A DNA stretch of 64,000 nucleotides from Caballeronia temeraria (GTDB taxonomy: Bacteria; Pseudomonadota; Gammaproteobacteria; Burkholderiales; Burkholderiaceae), in NCBI RefSeq assembly GCF_001544795.2, contig NZ_FCOI02000014.1:1-64000 (forward strand). Reading direction: 5' to 3'. Made by a program: the position numbers and the translations under genes. The first letter of the stretch is position 1; each line of letters begins with the position of its first letter. The notes below the pieces were generated by a model, which saw only the letters and a list, made by a program, of their open reading frames with translations, did not search any database and was not told the DNA's origin. Below, piece after piece: positions 47,312-56,258 of this stretch.

Positions 47312-47404
47312 TGGAGTCTGTGTGGCAGAAGTATGGCAATTATGCCGTGCTGCGACTTGACGCGACGGGACGCTGAAACCGGTGAGCACCGTCGTCCGGA
47401 AAAG

Positions 47405-47434
47405 AAAAAAGCCCTGACGGATCAGGGCTTTTCA
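47405..47434 (-). terminator. Terminator after tRNA-Cys
   Basis: AAAAGCCCTGA pairs with TCAGGGCTTTT, followed by T-rich bases on the minus strand. Confidence 0.8.
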
Positions 47435-47436
47435 AG

Positions 47437-47510
47437 TGGAGGCGCGGACCGGAGTCGAACCGGTCTAAACGGCTTTGCAGGCCGCTGCATAACCGCTTTG
47501 CTACCGCGCC
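47437..47510 (-). tRNA. tRNA-Cys (anticodon GCA)
   Basis: Acceptor GGCGCGG pairs with CCGCGCC; loop CTGCAAA gives anticodon GCA; T-loop TTCGACT; CCA is encoded. It is the last tRNA of the Gly-Gly-Gly-Cys series, read on the minus strand. Confidence 0.97.
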
Positions 47511-47557
47511 ACAAGCGGTTTTGGTGTACACCGGCCATTTACCGGCTGAATCACCAA

Positions 47558-47586
47558 ACAAAAAGGGAAGCTTTGCTTCCCCTTTG
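47558..47586 (-). terminator. Hairpin between the tRNA-Gly array and tRNA-Cys
   Basis: AAAGGGGAAGC and GCTTCCCTTTT pair around a short loop with a T-run on the minus strand; partial termination here would set the Gly/Cys ratio. Confidence 0.6.
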
Positions 47587-47588
47587 AC

Positions 47589-47664
47589 TGGAGCGGGAGA
47601 CGAGTCTCGAACTCGCGACCTCAACCTTGGCAAGGTTGCGCTCTACCAACTGAGCTACTCCCGC
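47589..47664 (-). tRNA. tRNA-Gly (anticodon GCC), copy 3 in transcription order
   Basis: Acceptor GCGGGAG pairs with CTCCCGC; anticodon stem CAACC/GGTTG with loop TTGCCAA; T-loop TTCGAGA; CCA is encoded. Identical to the other two copies. Confidence 0.97.
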
Positions 47665-47751
47665 ATTATCCTGCTGCACTACAACTACCGGTTTCCGATG
47701 CTTCGTTGCGCTTGCCAATTCAGCGCCGAAAACACCAGAACCTTCAAAATC

Positions 47752-47827
47752 TGGAGCGGGAGACGAGTCTCGAACTCGCGACCTCAACCTTGGCAAGGTT
47801 GCGCTCTACCAACTGAGCTACTCCCGC
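47752..47827 (-). tRNA. tRNA-Gly (anticodon GCC), copy 2
   Basis: Same sequence as the first and third copies, with encoded CCA; second unit of the 163-bp array. Confidence 0.97.
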
Positions 47828-47914
47828 ATTATCCTGCTGCACTACAACTACCGGTTTCCGATGCTTCGTTGCGCTTGCCAATTCAGCGCCGAAAACACCA
47901 GAACCTTCAAAATC

Positions 47915-47990
47915 TGGAGCGGGAGACGAGTCTCGAACTCGCGACCTCAACCTTGGCAAGGTTGCGCTCTACCAACTGAGCTACTCCCGC
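47915..47990 (-). tRNA. tRNA-Gly (anticodon GCC), copy 1
   Basis: Same sequence as the other two copies; the promoter-proximal unit on the minus strand. The pgsA stop lies 156 bases further upstream. Confidence 0.97.
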
Positions 47991-48146
47991 GTTTTACTGC
48001 TTTCTTTTGCTCTTGCTTCGCTTGTTGCGTCGCGTCGTGCATCAGAGAAACGAGATTATGTAGAAGCTAAAGAAGGCTGTCAACTGTTTTGTGCGAGGAA
48101 TTTTTCGCTTCGACGCAACTTTTCGTGACAAGCTGCTTTGCGAGCC

Positions 48147-48743
48147 TCAGAGCATGCCGCCGCGCTCGCGGATCTGCGGCCATGCGAGCTTCATGTAGTA
48201 GAGCATCGACCAGACGGTGAGCACGGCGGCGACATAGATGAGCCACAGGCCCCACACGCGCGTGTCGACGACCCATTGCGTGCCGGCGATCTTCAGCGGC
48301 CCGTAGAACAGCAGCATCGGGATCGCGACCATCTGGCACACGGTCTTGAACTTGCCGAGCTGATTCACCGCGACGCTCTTCGATGCGCCGATCTGCGCCA
48401 TCCATTCGCGCAGCGCAGAAATCGTGATCTCGCGTCCGACGATCACGAGCGCGATCACCGCATTGAGCCGCGACAACTGCACGAGCACGAGCAGCGCGGC
48501 GGTGACCATGAGCTTGTCGGCGACCGGATCGAGGAACGCGCCGAACGACGACGTCTGATCGAGCTTGCGCGCGAGGAAACCGTCGAACCAGTCGGTGAGT
48601 GCGGCGAGCACGAAGATGACCATGCCGAGCAGATTGCGATGCTCCGGGCTCATCATCATGTCCGGCAAATAGAACACGCCCACGACGAGCGGAATCAGCA
48701 CGATTCGCAGCCACGTCAGGAGGATCGGTAGATTGAACGGCAT
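48147..48743 (-). CDS. pgsA: CDP-diacylglycerol-glycerol-3-phosphate 3-phosphatidyltransferase
   Basis: A 198-residue inner-membrane enzyme of phosphatidylglycerol synthesis. The CDP-alcohol phosphotransferase signature D-G-x2-A-R-x8-G-x3-D-x3-D is seen in DGFLARKLDQTSSFGAFLDP followed by VADK. ATG 48743 fits the usual N-terminus (MPFNLPILLTWLRIVLIPLV). uvrC lies 109 bases upstream on the same strand, and the tRNA-Gly array lies downstream. Confidence 0.95.
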   Translation of the reverse strand: MPFNLPILLTWLRIVLIPLVVGVFYLPDMMMSPEHRNLLGMVIFVLAALTDWFDGFLARKLDQTSSFGAFLDPVADKLMVTAALLVLVQLSRLNAVIALVIVGREITISALREWMAQIGASKSVAVNQLGKFKTVCQMVAIPMLLFYGPLKIAGTQWVVDTRVWGLWLIYVAAVLTVWSMLYYMKLAWPQIRERGGML

Positions 48744-48852
48744 GGGCGAAAGCGGTTGAGGGACATGTAAGGAAGCCGCCATTGTGCCGCGTCGATCCGG
48801 CGGTCACAAGGCGGCTCGACGGCGCCGCAGGCCTTGCGGCCAGCGCTGCGGC

Positions 48853-50889
48853 TCAATGCAACTGCCGATAAATCTGCTGCGCGAGCGCGAGCGAAATACC
48901 TTCGACGCTCGCCAGGTCCTCCACGCTCGCCGCCTGCACGCCGCGCAATCCGCCGAAGCGCGACAAGAGCCGCTGACGGCGTTTCGCGCCGACGCCTTCC
49001 AGCTCTTCCAGCCGCGACGTCTGCCGCGCCTTCGCCCGCTTCGCGCGCATTCCGGTGATCGCGAAACGGTGCGCCTCGTCGCGGATCTGCGCGACCAGCA
49101 TCAGCGCCGCGCTTTCCTTGCCGAGTTCGAGCGCCGCGCGGCCGTCGGCGAATACCAGCGTTTCGAGGCCCACCTTGCGCCCTTCCCCCTTCGCGACACC
49201 CACCAGCATGCCGTGATCCAGTCCGAGCTCGGAGAAAACCTGACGCGCGATCTCGACCTGTCCCTTGCCGCCGTCGATCAGCACGATGTTCGGCAGCGTG
49301 CCGCCCGCGGCGACCGGCTCGGCGGCATCGGGCGTGACGTTGGGGTCGGCGGCGGCGTCGGGCTGCAGGGTCGTGGCCTCGTCGTTGGCGTTGGCGGCCG
49401 CCTGCGCGACCATCTTTTCGTAGCGACGCGTGAGCACCTGGCGCATCGCGGCGTAATCGTCGCCGGGCGTGATGCCGGTGATGTTGTAGCGACGATATTC
49501 GCCCGACTGCATCTTGTGATGGTGATACACCACGCACGACGCCTGCGTCGCCTCGCCCATCGTGTGGCTGATGTCGAAGCACTCGATGCGCAGTTGCGCG
49601 AGGTCGTCCATCTCCATCGAAAGCGTATCCGCGAGCGAGCGCGTGCGCGCCTGTTGCGAGCCTTGCTCCGACAACAGACGTGCGAGCGCGAGTTTGGCGT
49701 TGTTTTCGGCCATCGAGAGCCACGCGCGCTTTTGCCCCTGCGGCTGACGCAGCAGCGTGACCTTGTGGCCCGCCTGCTCGATCAGCAGATCGACGAGCTC
49801 GCGGCTCGACGGCGCATGACTCACGACGAGCACGGGCGGCACGCGATTGCCGATGTAATGCTGCGCCATGAAGGCTTCCAGCACTTCGGATTCGAGCGCG
49901 CCTTCGCGGGATTCGGCGGGATCGGCGCCGGTTTCCGTGGGCGCTTCGATATCGGCGGCATCATCGTCATCGGGCAGCTCGTCTTCATCGCCGAGCGCCA
50001 TCGCGCTTTCGACATGCGCCGGGAAATACGCCTTGTCACCGAGATGCCGGCCGCCGCGCACCATCGCGAGATTCACGCACACCTTGCCGCCGAGCGCGAC
50101 GACCGCGAGGATGTCGACGTCGCTCTCGCCGCCCACTTCGATCGCCTGCTGATGCAGCACGGTCGCAAGCGAGCTCATCTGATTGCGCACTGCCGCGGCC
50201 TGCTCGAATTTCAGATCCGCGGCAAACGCGTGCATCTTCTGCTCCAGCTCCTTCATCACTTCACCCTGACGTCCGAGCAGAAAGCGCGATGCGTTCGACA
50301 CGTCGCGCGCGTAATCCTCCTCGTCGATCAGACCCGTGCACGGCGCGGTGCAGCGCCCGATCTGATGCAGCAAACACGGCCGCGTGCGGTTGCTGAACAC
50401 CGAGTCCTCGCAGGTGCGCAACTGGAACACGCGCTGCAGGATCTGGATGCTCTCGCGCACCGCCCACGCGCTCGGAAACGGGCCGAAGTACTGGTTCTTC
50501 TTGTCGACGGCGCCGCGGTAATACGCCATGCGCGGAAACTTGTGGCCGGTGAGCTTGAGGAACGGATACGACTTGTCGTCGCGAAAAAGGATGTTGTAGC
50601 GCGGCGCGAGCGCCTTGATCAAATTGTTTTCGAGCAGCAGCGCCTCAGCTTCCGAGCGCGTGACGGTCGTCTCGATCTTGCGGATGCGCGTGACCATCAT
50701 CGCGATGCGCGGCGAATGCAGCGTCTTCGTGAAATAGCTCGATACGCGTTTCTTCAGATTGCGCGCCTTGCCGACGTAGAGCACGTTGCCGTCGCCGTCG
50801 TAATAGCGGTACACGCCAGGCAGATGCGGCAATTGCGCAAGCGTCGTCTTCGGGTCGAAATCCGGTTGGGGAGCGTCGGTGTCAGTCAT
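48853..50889 (-). CDS. uvrC: Excinuclease ABC subunit C
   Basis: A 678-residue nuclease that makes the two cuts in nucleotide excision repair. A GIY-YIG domain begins with LPGVYRYYDGDGNVLYVGKA; a UVR motif, the RNase H-like 5' nuclease part (IECFDISHTMGEATQASCV, IVLIDGGKGQ) and two C-terminal helix-hairpin-helix repeats follow. Two polar inserts are longer than in E. coli UvrC: an acidic one near residue 300-335 and an Ala/Asp/Pro-rich one near 505-530. pgsA follows. Confidence 0.97.
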   Translation of the reverse strand: MTDTDAPQPDFDPKTTLAQLPHLPGVYRYYDGDGNVLYVGKARNLKKRVSSYFTKTLHSPRIAMMVTRIRKIETTVTRSEAEALLLENNLIKALAPRYNILFRDDKSYPFLKLTGHKFPRMAYYRGAVDKKNQYFGPFPSAWAVRESIQILQRVFQLRTCEDSVFSNRTRPCLLHQIGRCTAPCTGLIDEEDYARDVSNASRFLLGRQGEVMKELEQKMHAFAADLKFEQAAAVRNQMSSLATVLHQQAIEVGGESDVDILAVVALGGKVCVNLAMVRGGRHLGDKAYFPAHVESAMALGDEDELPDDDDAADIEAPTETGADPAESREGALESEVLEAFMAQHYIGNRVPPVLVVSHAPSSRELVDLLIEQAGHKVTLLRQPQGQKRAWLSMAENNAKLALARLLSEQGSQQARTRSLADTLSMEMDDLAQLRIECFDISHTMGEATQASCVVYHHHKMQSGEYRRYNITGITPGDDYAAMRQVLTRRYEKMVAQAAANANDEATTLQPDAAADPNVTPDAAEPVAAGGTLPNIVLIDGGKGQVEIARQVFSELGLDHGMLVGVAKGEGRKVGLETLVFADGRAALELGKESAALMLVAQIRDEAHRFAITGMRAKRAKARQTSRLEELEGVGAKRRQRLLSRFGGLRGVQAASVEDLASVEGISLALAQQIYRQLH

Positions 50890-50991
50890 GCAGCAAGGGG
50901 ACGGAGAAGCATCGGCACGGCTGCGAGCCGCGCCAGGCGCGTTATCTTAGAATCGCCAGTTTAGAACATTACGCCGCGCGCCTTCGTCCCC

Positions 50992-52149
50992 ATGACTACG
51001 CTTTCCGCCGATCCGGAACTCGCCTGCGACATCTTCTGCGCGGTGGTCGACAATTTCGGCGACATCGGCGTGTGCTGGCGGCTCGCGCGGCAGTTGCACA
51101 CGGAGCACGGCTGGCGCGTGCGCCTTTTCGTCGACGATCTGAAAGTCTTCCACGCGCTCTGCCCCGAAGTCGACGCCACGCTGCCGCGTCAGGACGCGAT
51201 GGGCATCACGATCGAACACTGGCACGAGCCTGCGCACGCGGGCGACACGCTCGCGATCGCCGATGTCGTGATCGAAGCGTTCGCGTGCGAGCTGCCGCAC
51301 GCGTACATCGCAGCGATGGCGCGCCGCGAGCCGAAACCCGTCTGGATCAATCTCGAATATCTGAGCGGCGAAGACTGGGTCGCGGATTTCCACATGCGGC
51401 CGTCGCCGCACCCGCGTTATCCGCTCGACAAGAGCTTCTTCTTTCCCGGACTCGGCAAGGGCACGGGCGGCGTGCTGAAGGAGCGCGATCTCGATGCGCG
51501 CCGCGAACGCTTCGATGCAAACGCGTGGTGGCGCGAGCGCGTGGGCATCGAGCGGCCGGGCGCCGAGAGCACGGTCGTCTCGCTCTTCGCCTACGAGAAT
51601 CCGGCCGTCGACGCGCTGCTCGCGCAATGGCGCGACGGCGACGCGCCCGTGGTCCTGCTCGTGCCCGAGGGCCGCATCTCGGGCGCGCTCGCCCGTTTCT
51701 TCGGCGTGTCGAAGTTCGCGGCCGGCATGTCGGCGCACGCGGGCGCGCTGCGGGCGCACGCGCTCGGCTTCGTCGAACAGCCGCGCTTCGACGAGCTGCT
51801 CTGGGCCGCCGACATCAACTTCGTGCGCGGCGAGGATTCCTTCGTGCGCGCGCAATGGGCGATGAAACCCTTCGTCTGGCACATCTACCCGCAAGCCGAC
51901 GACGCCCATCTGCCCAAGCTCGACGCCGCGCTCGCGCATTACACGCGCACGCTCGGTCCGTCCGCGCGCGAGGCCGTCGCGCGCTTCTGGCATGCGTGGA
52001 ACGGCGCGGGCGAGCCGGACTGGGCGGCGCTGCAGTCGCATCGGCTGGAACTGGAGCGCCGCGCGGTGAAGTGGGCGAAGGAACTGGCGGGCATCGGTGA
52101 TCTGGCCGGCAATCTCGTCGCGCACGTCGCTTCACGGATGGTCAGATGA
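50992..52149 (+). CDS. earP: EF-P arginine rhamnosyltransferase EarP
   Basis: A 385-residue GT-B glycosyltransferase (formerly DUF2331) that moves rhamnose from dTDP-rhamnose onto Arg32 of EF-P. Known family segments include IFCAVVDNFGDIGVCWRLAR near residue 14 (with the catalytic Asp region), WINLEYLSGEDWVADFH and FVRGEDSFVRAQWAMKPFVW near residue 281. It lies directly upstream of efp and both run the same way, the usual pairing. It diverges from uvrC. Confidence 0.96.
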   Translation: MTTLSADPELACDIFCAVVDNFGDIGVCWRLARQLHTEHGWRVRLFVDDLKVFHALCPEVDATLPRQDAMGITIEHWHEPAHAGDTLAIADVVIEAFACELPHAYIAAMARREPKPVWINLEYLSGEDWVADFHMRPSPHPRYPLDKSFFFPGLGKGTGGVLKERDLDARRERFDANAWWRERVGIERPGAESTVVSLFAYENPAVDALLAQWRDGDAPVVLLVPEGRISGALARFFGVSKFAAGMSAHAGALRAHALGFVEQPRFDELLWAADINFVRGEDSFVRAQWAMKPFVWHIYPQADDAHLPKLDAALAHYTRTLGPSAREAVARFWHAWNGAGEPDWAALQSHRLELERRAVKWAKELAGIGDLAGNLVAHVASRMVR

Positions 52150-52407
52150 ATGATGCACCGCCACGTTTCGCGCGCGCCAATCGACTGGCCAAATAAGCAA
52201 AAACTCAGTTAAAATAAGCGGTTATCCGAGGAAGCAGGCCGCAATTTCAAATTTGCGCCGCGCAGGTCAGTCGCTCGAGTCAGACAAGACAGATCCCTCG
52301 TTAGCCCGAACTCTCGCACGGTGGCGTACCAAAGACCGAGGGCGCCGCCGTCCGATCGATTCATTCCAGGCATTCAAGCCAAATCCATTCGTACAGGACC
52401 CAGTTTT

Positions 52408-52965
52408 ATGAAGACCGCACAAGAACTCCGCGTCGGCAACGTCGTCATGATCGGCAACGATGCCATGGTCGTGCAGCGCGCCGAGTACAACAAGTCGGGC
52501 CGTAACGCCGCTGTCGTGAAGATGAAGTTCAAGAACCTGCTGACCGCAGCCGGCATGGAAACCGTCTACAAGGCGGACGACAAGTTCGACGTCGTCGTGC
52601 TCGACCGCAAGGAAGTGACGTACTCGTACTTCGCGGACCCGATGTACGTCTTCATGGACGCCGACTACAACCAGTTCGAAGTCGAAGCCGAAATGATGGG
52701 CGACGCGCTCAACTACCTCGAAGACGGCATGGCGTGCGAAGTCGTGTTCTACAACGAGAAGGCCATCTCGGTCGAACTGCCGACCACGCTGGTTCGCGAG
52801 ATCGTCTACACGGAACCGGCCGTCAAGGGCGACACGTCGTCGGGCAAGGTGCTCAAGACCGCCAAGCTGAACACGGGCTTCGAACTGCAAGTGCCGCTCT
52901 TCTGCAATATCGGCGACAAGATCGAAATCGACACCCGCACGAACGAATATCGCAGCCGCGCGTAA
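52408..52965 (+). CDS. efp: Elongation factor P (Arg32 type)
   Basis: A 185-residue, three-domain factor that relieves ribosomes stalled at proline runs. Counting from ATG 52408, the loop NKSGRNAA places arginine at residue 32, the residue rhamnosylated by EarP, instead of the lysine used by the EpmA pathway. AGGA lies ten bases upstream. A 258-base gap after earP suggests that efp also has its own promoter. Confidence 0.98.
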   Translation: MKTAQELRVGNVVMIGNDAMVVQRAEYNKSGRNAAVVKMKFKNLLTAAGMETVYKADDKFDVVVLDRKEVTYSYFADPMYVFMDADYNQFEVEAEMMGDALNYLEDGMACEVVFYNEKAISVELPTTLVREIVYTEPAVKGDTSSGKVLKTAKLNTGFELQVPLFCNIGDKIEIDTRTNEYRSRA

Positions 52966-53030
52966 GCCTTACGCCCCTGCGGAGTCAGCCAGACGGCGAG
53001 TGCAACGCGCCGCCCGTTCGATTCAAAAAA

Positions 53031-53058
53031 AGCGCCCATCGCGGGCGCTTTTTCTTTT
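53031..53058 (+). terminator. Terminator of efp
   Basis: AGCGCCC pairs with GGGCGCT, preceded by an A-run and followed by TTTTCTTTT. Confidence 0.8.
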
Positions 53059-53230
53059 GCATGAATTTTTTGACAAATTCAGGCAAACTTTACCGGTCGC
53101 GCCCCGAATAGTCCTGAGCCCGATCGACCTGGTAATCCGCGCTTGGCCGGCGCAAAACGGTTTTATCGGAAAAATTAACTGCTTGGCACGATATCTGCTC
53201 GGTCCACCAGATCACGAATTCAGAGCCGAC

Positions 53231-53587
53231 ATGCAACGCACGACTTTCATCCAGAAGCGGTTTCTGATCGTCGCGGCGCTCGCGTTCTCCACCTTCGCTT
53301 TCATCGCCGGATGCAAAACCAGCCCGGCGTCATCGGCGAATACGAACGCGAATGCGGCCGGCGAAGTCGCCACCGACGACGCCGCGCTCGCCGCCCGCGT
53401 GAAAGCTGCGCTCGCCGCCGATCCGGGACTCAAGCCGTTGCCGGTGAGCGTCGCGACCTATCGCGGCGTCGTGCAGTTGTCGGGCTATGTGGATTCGGAG
53501 ATGCAGATTCAAAAAGCGCTCGCCGTGGCGCGCGGCGTGCCGGGCGTGCAGTCCATCAGCAACGAGCTGCACCTCAGATCGCAATGA
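53231..53587 (+). CDS. BON-domain lipoprotein
   Basis: A 118-residue protein with a signal peptide and lipobox (FIAGC, Cys near 25), a short Asn/Ala-rich linker and one BON domain (DAALAARVKAALAADPGLKP, VVQLSGYVDS). BON domains bind phospholipid surfaces or envelope partners. The role is not known in detail. ATG 53231 is chosen; the frame is open further upstream to 53000. Confidence 0.85.
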   Translation: MQRTTFIQKRFLIVAALAFSTFAFIAGCKTSPASSANTNANAAGEVATDDAALAARVKAALAADPGLKPLPVSVATYRGVVQLSGYVDSEMQIQKALAVARGVPGVQSISNELHLRSQ

Positions 53588-53745
53588 CGCGCTTGCAGCA
53601 CCCGATGACGAACGAGTAACGCAGGACAAAAACCGCAGCGGGGTACGCGCCGAACGCCGGAAAGCGGCGCGGTATTTCGCCCACGACACGCCGGGTCCCA
53701 CGCGGAGACGGCGCATTACAGTCCACTTTGATACGTTGGTCCGCC

Positions 53746-55143
53746 ATGCCACACGCACTGATTGTCGAAGACGATCCCAATAGCCTCTCCGGCCTCTCCG
53801 CGATCCTCACGGCAGACGGCTTTTCAGTCGATACCGCGACGACGCTCGCCGAAGCGCGCTCCGCCCTGACCCGCTTCATTCCGGATGTCGTGCTGATCGA
53901 CTTGAATCTGCCGGACGGCAGCGGTCTCGACCTGCTGCCGAGCCTGCCGTCGCAGCCGCCCGATGGCGCATTGCCCGTCATCGTGATGACCGGCAATGCG
54001 ACAGTCGAGAGTGCGATCGAAGGCTTGCGACACGGCATCTGGGACTATCTGCTGAAGCCGGTGAACATTCCGCGTCTGCGCAGCCTGCTCGCGCGCATTC
54101 CGCGGCCGTACGAGCTGACCGAGGAAGTCCAGTCCCTGCGTTCGACGCTGCGCGACCTCGGCCACTTCGGCGACATGATCGGGCGCAGCGCCGCGATGCA
54201 GCACGTCTACGACCTGATCGAGCACACCGCGCCGACCGAAGCCGCCGTGCTGATCTGCGGCGATCCGGGCACGGGCAAGAAGATCGCGGCGCGCACGATT
54301 CATCAATTGAGCCGCCGCCGCAAAGGCCCGTTCGTCACGTTCGATTGTGCCGCGAGCCGCAACGCGCCCGACGGCACGCAACGTTCGATGGAAAGCATTC
54401 TCTTCGGCCATGAGCGCAACGCGTTCGCGGGCGCGGAGAATCGCGAGCCGGGTCTGCTCGAACAGGCGGGCGGCGGCACGCTGTTCCTCGATCAGATCGA
54501 TTCGCTTCCCCTTGCGCAGCAGGAAGCGCTGTTGCGCGCGCTCGATTCGCAGACCTTCATGCGCGTGGGCGGCAGCAACCGCATCATGACCGACTTCCGC
54601 CTGATCGCCGCCTCCCGCACGCCGATGCGTGAAGCCGTCGCGAGCGGCGCGATGCGCGAGGATCTGTTCCAGCGGCTGTCGGCGTCGTCGATCATGCTGC
54701 CGCCGCTCGCCGATCGCGACGACGACATCGCGCTGATCGCGGAAACGCTCGTCGATGAACTGAATCGCGAGAATCACATCGCCGGGATCACGAGCGGCTC
54801 GCCGAAGCGCATCAGTCCCGCGTTCATCCGCGAGTGCATCGCGAGCGAATGGCCGGGCAATGTGCGCGAAATGCGCGAGCGCGTGCGGCGCGCGTATCAC
54901 GCGTCAGGCGAGACGATCGAGACCTTGCGCGTCGATGAACCGGGCGGACTCGGCGGACGCGGCCTCAACGGCAGCAGCGTTCAGGTGACGGTCGGCACCG
55001 CGCTCGCGGATGTGGAGGACATGCTGATTCGCGCGACGCTCGAAGCGGTCGGCGGCACGCGTCATCGTGCGGCGACGCTGCTCGGCATCAGCCCGAAGAC
55101 GCTCTACAACAAGCTGCAGCGCATGAAACTGGAATCGTCGTGA
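53746..55143 (+). CDS. Response regulator with an altered sigma-54-type AAA+ domain
   Basis: A 465-residue protein. The receiver has E8-D9-D10, phosphoacceptor D52, T82 and K104. The AAA+ domain (about 142-375) keeps Walker A (GDPGTGKK, 172-179) and the arginine-finger region REDLFQRLSA. The sigma-54 contact loop GAFTGA reads NAFAGA (225-230), and Walker B reads LFLDQI with Gln250 in place of the usual Glu. A Fis-type HTH closes it (HRAATLLGISPKTLYNKLQR). It is an NtrC/AtoC-like regulator, but ATP hydrolysis and sigma-54 activation are in doubt. No kinase gene adjoins it. Confidence 0.88.
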   Translation: MPHALIVEDDPNSLSGLSAILTADGFSVDTATTLAEARSALTRFIPDVVLIDLNLPDGSGLDLLPSLPSQPPDGALPVIVMTGNATVESAIEGLRHGIWDYLLKPVNIPRLRSLLARIPRPYELTEEVQSLRSTLRDLGHFGDMIGRSAAMQHVYDLIEHTAPTEAAVLICGDPGTGKKIAARTIHQLSRRRKGPFVTFDCAASRNAPDGTQRSMESILFGHERNAFAGAENREPGLLEQAGGGTLFLDQIDSLPLAQQEALLRALDSQTFMRVGGSNRIMTDFRLIAASRTPMREAVASGAMREDLFQRLSASSIMLPPLADRDDDIALIAETLVDELNRENHIAGITSGSPKRISPAFIRECIASEWPGNVREMRERVRRAYHASGETIETLRVDEPGGLGGRGLNGSSVQVTVGTALADVEDMLIRATLEAVGGTRHRAATLLGISPKTLYNKLQRMKLESS

Positions 55144-55161
55144 TTCCAGCGGCCTCAAGGA

Positions 55162-55192
55162 AAAGCGCCACGGAATCCGTGGCGTTTTTCGT
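55162..55192. terminator. Bidirectional terminator between the regulator and nagZ
   Basis: AAAAGCGCCACGGA pairs with TCCGTGGCGTTTTT; both genes point toward it. Confidence 0.8.
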
Positions 55193-56230
55193 TTACCCAA
55201 GCATCTCTTTGACGAGCGCACGCGCCGCCTGATACTCGGCCTGCGCCTGCAGCTTGCTCCAGCGCAACGCCTTGCCGCGCGGACGCATCTGCTTCAGGCG
55301 CTGCTCCGACGCCTTCGGCGGCGTATAGCGCAACTGCTCCAGCACCTTGCCCGCCTCTTCCGGCTGATTGCAGATCAGCACCATGTCGCAGCCGGCCGTG
55401 AGCGCAGCCGTCGCGGCTTCGGTGAGCGTGCCGCCCGCACGCGCGGCTTCCATCGACAGATCGTCGCTGAAGATCGCGCCGTTGAAGCCGAGCTTGCCGC
55501 GCAGGATGTCCTGCAGCCAGATGCGCGAGAAGCCGGCGGGTTTGTCGTCGACCTTCGTGTAGATCACATGCGCCGGAATCACCGACGCCAGCGACATGCC
55601 GAGCCAGTCGTACGGACGCACATCGGCGGCGAGGATGTCGTCGAGCGTGCGGTCGTCGGTCGGCAACGCGACGTGCGAATCGGCTTCGGCGAAACCGTGA
55701 CCCGGAAAATGCTTGCCGCAGTTCGCCATGCCCGCGAGCGCGAGACCGTGCATCAGGCTCTTCGCGAGCATCGTCACGACGCGCGGATCGGCATGCAGCG
55801 CGCGATCGCGGACCACCTTCGACAGCCCGTAGTTGAGATCGAGCACCGGCGTGAAGCTCATGTCGATGCCGCACGCGCGCAACTCTGACGCAAGCACGTA
55901 GCCGAACGCGGTCGCCGCCTTCGTCGCGGCGAGCACGTCCTTGTCCCAGAGCTCGCCGAGCTTACCGGGCGCGGGCAGCGCGGTGAAACCATCGGTGCGA
56001 AAGCGCTGCACGCGTCCGCCTTCGTGATCGACGGCGATCAGGATGTCATCGCGTACCGCGCGGATCGCGTCGGTCAGCGCGACGAGCTGCGCGCGGTCCT
56101 GGAAATGCCGTGCGAAGAGAATGATGCCGCCGGTCATCGGATGCGTGAGGCGCGCGATATCCGCGTCGGAGAGTGTCGTGCCGGCGACGTCGAACATGAC
56201 GGGGCCTGGAGTGCGTTTCATCGGATTCAA
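55193..56230 (-). CDS. nagZ: Beta-N-acetylhexosaminidase
   Basis: A 345-residue GH3 enzyme of the cytoplasm that removes N-acetylglucosamine from anhydromuropeptides in wall recycling. AVDHEGGRVQRF near residue 66, the KHFPGHG...D-H loop (NCGKHFPGHGFAEADSHVAL) and the nucleophile in IFSDDLSMEAAR near residue 250 are all present. It lies just downstream of acpS, 28 bases away. Confidence 0.95.
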   Translation of the reverse strand: MNPMKRTPGPVMFDVAGTTLSDADIARLTHPMTGGIILFARHFQDRAQLVALTDAIRAVRDDILIAVDHEGGRVQRFRTDGFTALPAPGKLGELWDKDVLAATKAATAFGYVLASELRACGIDMSFTPVLDLNYGLSKVVRDRALHADPRVVTMLAKSLMHGLALAGMANCGKHFPGHGFAEADSHVALPTDDRTLDDILAADVRPYDWLGMSLASVIPAHVIYTKVDDKPAGFSRIWLQDILRGKLGFNGAIFSDDLSMEAARAGGTLTEAATAALTAGCDMVLICNQPEEAGKVLEQLRYTPPKASEQRLKQMRPRGKALRWSKLQAQAEYQAARALVKEMLG

Positions 56231-56258
56231 TTGGCTTGTAGTGTTGGTTGGATTGAAT

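Larger units (their letters stand above)
47589..47990. repeat. 163-bp tandem array containing three tRNA-Gly genes
   Basis: The unit is a 76-base tRNA gene plus an 87-base spacer. The two spacers (47665-47751 and 47828-47914) are identical in every base by eye, as are the tRNAs, so the copies start exactly 163 bases apart (47589, 47752, 47915). The identity of the spacers shows recent duplication or ongoing gene conversion. Confidence 0.95.

Noticed and set aside
47521..47979. A repeated frame across the tRNA-Gly array
   Set aside because: It is the tandem tRNA repeat read as protein.
47589..47990. Regular repeat array considered as CRISPR
   Set aside because: Units are 163 bp, hold tRNA genes, and the spacers are identical rather than unique.
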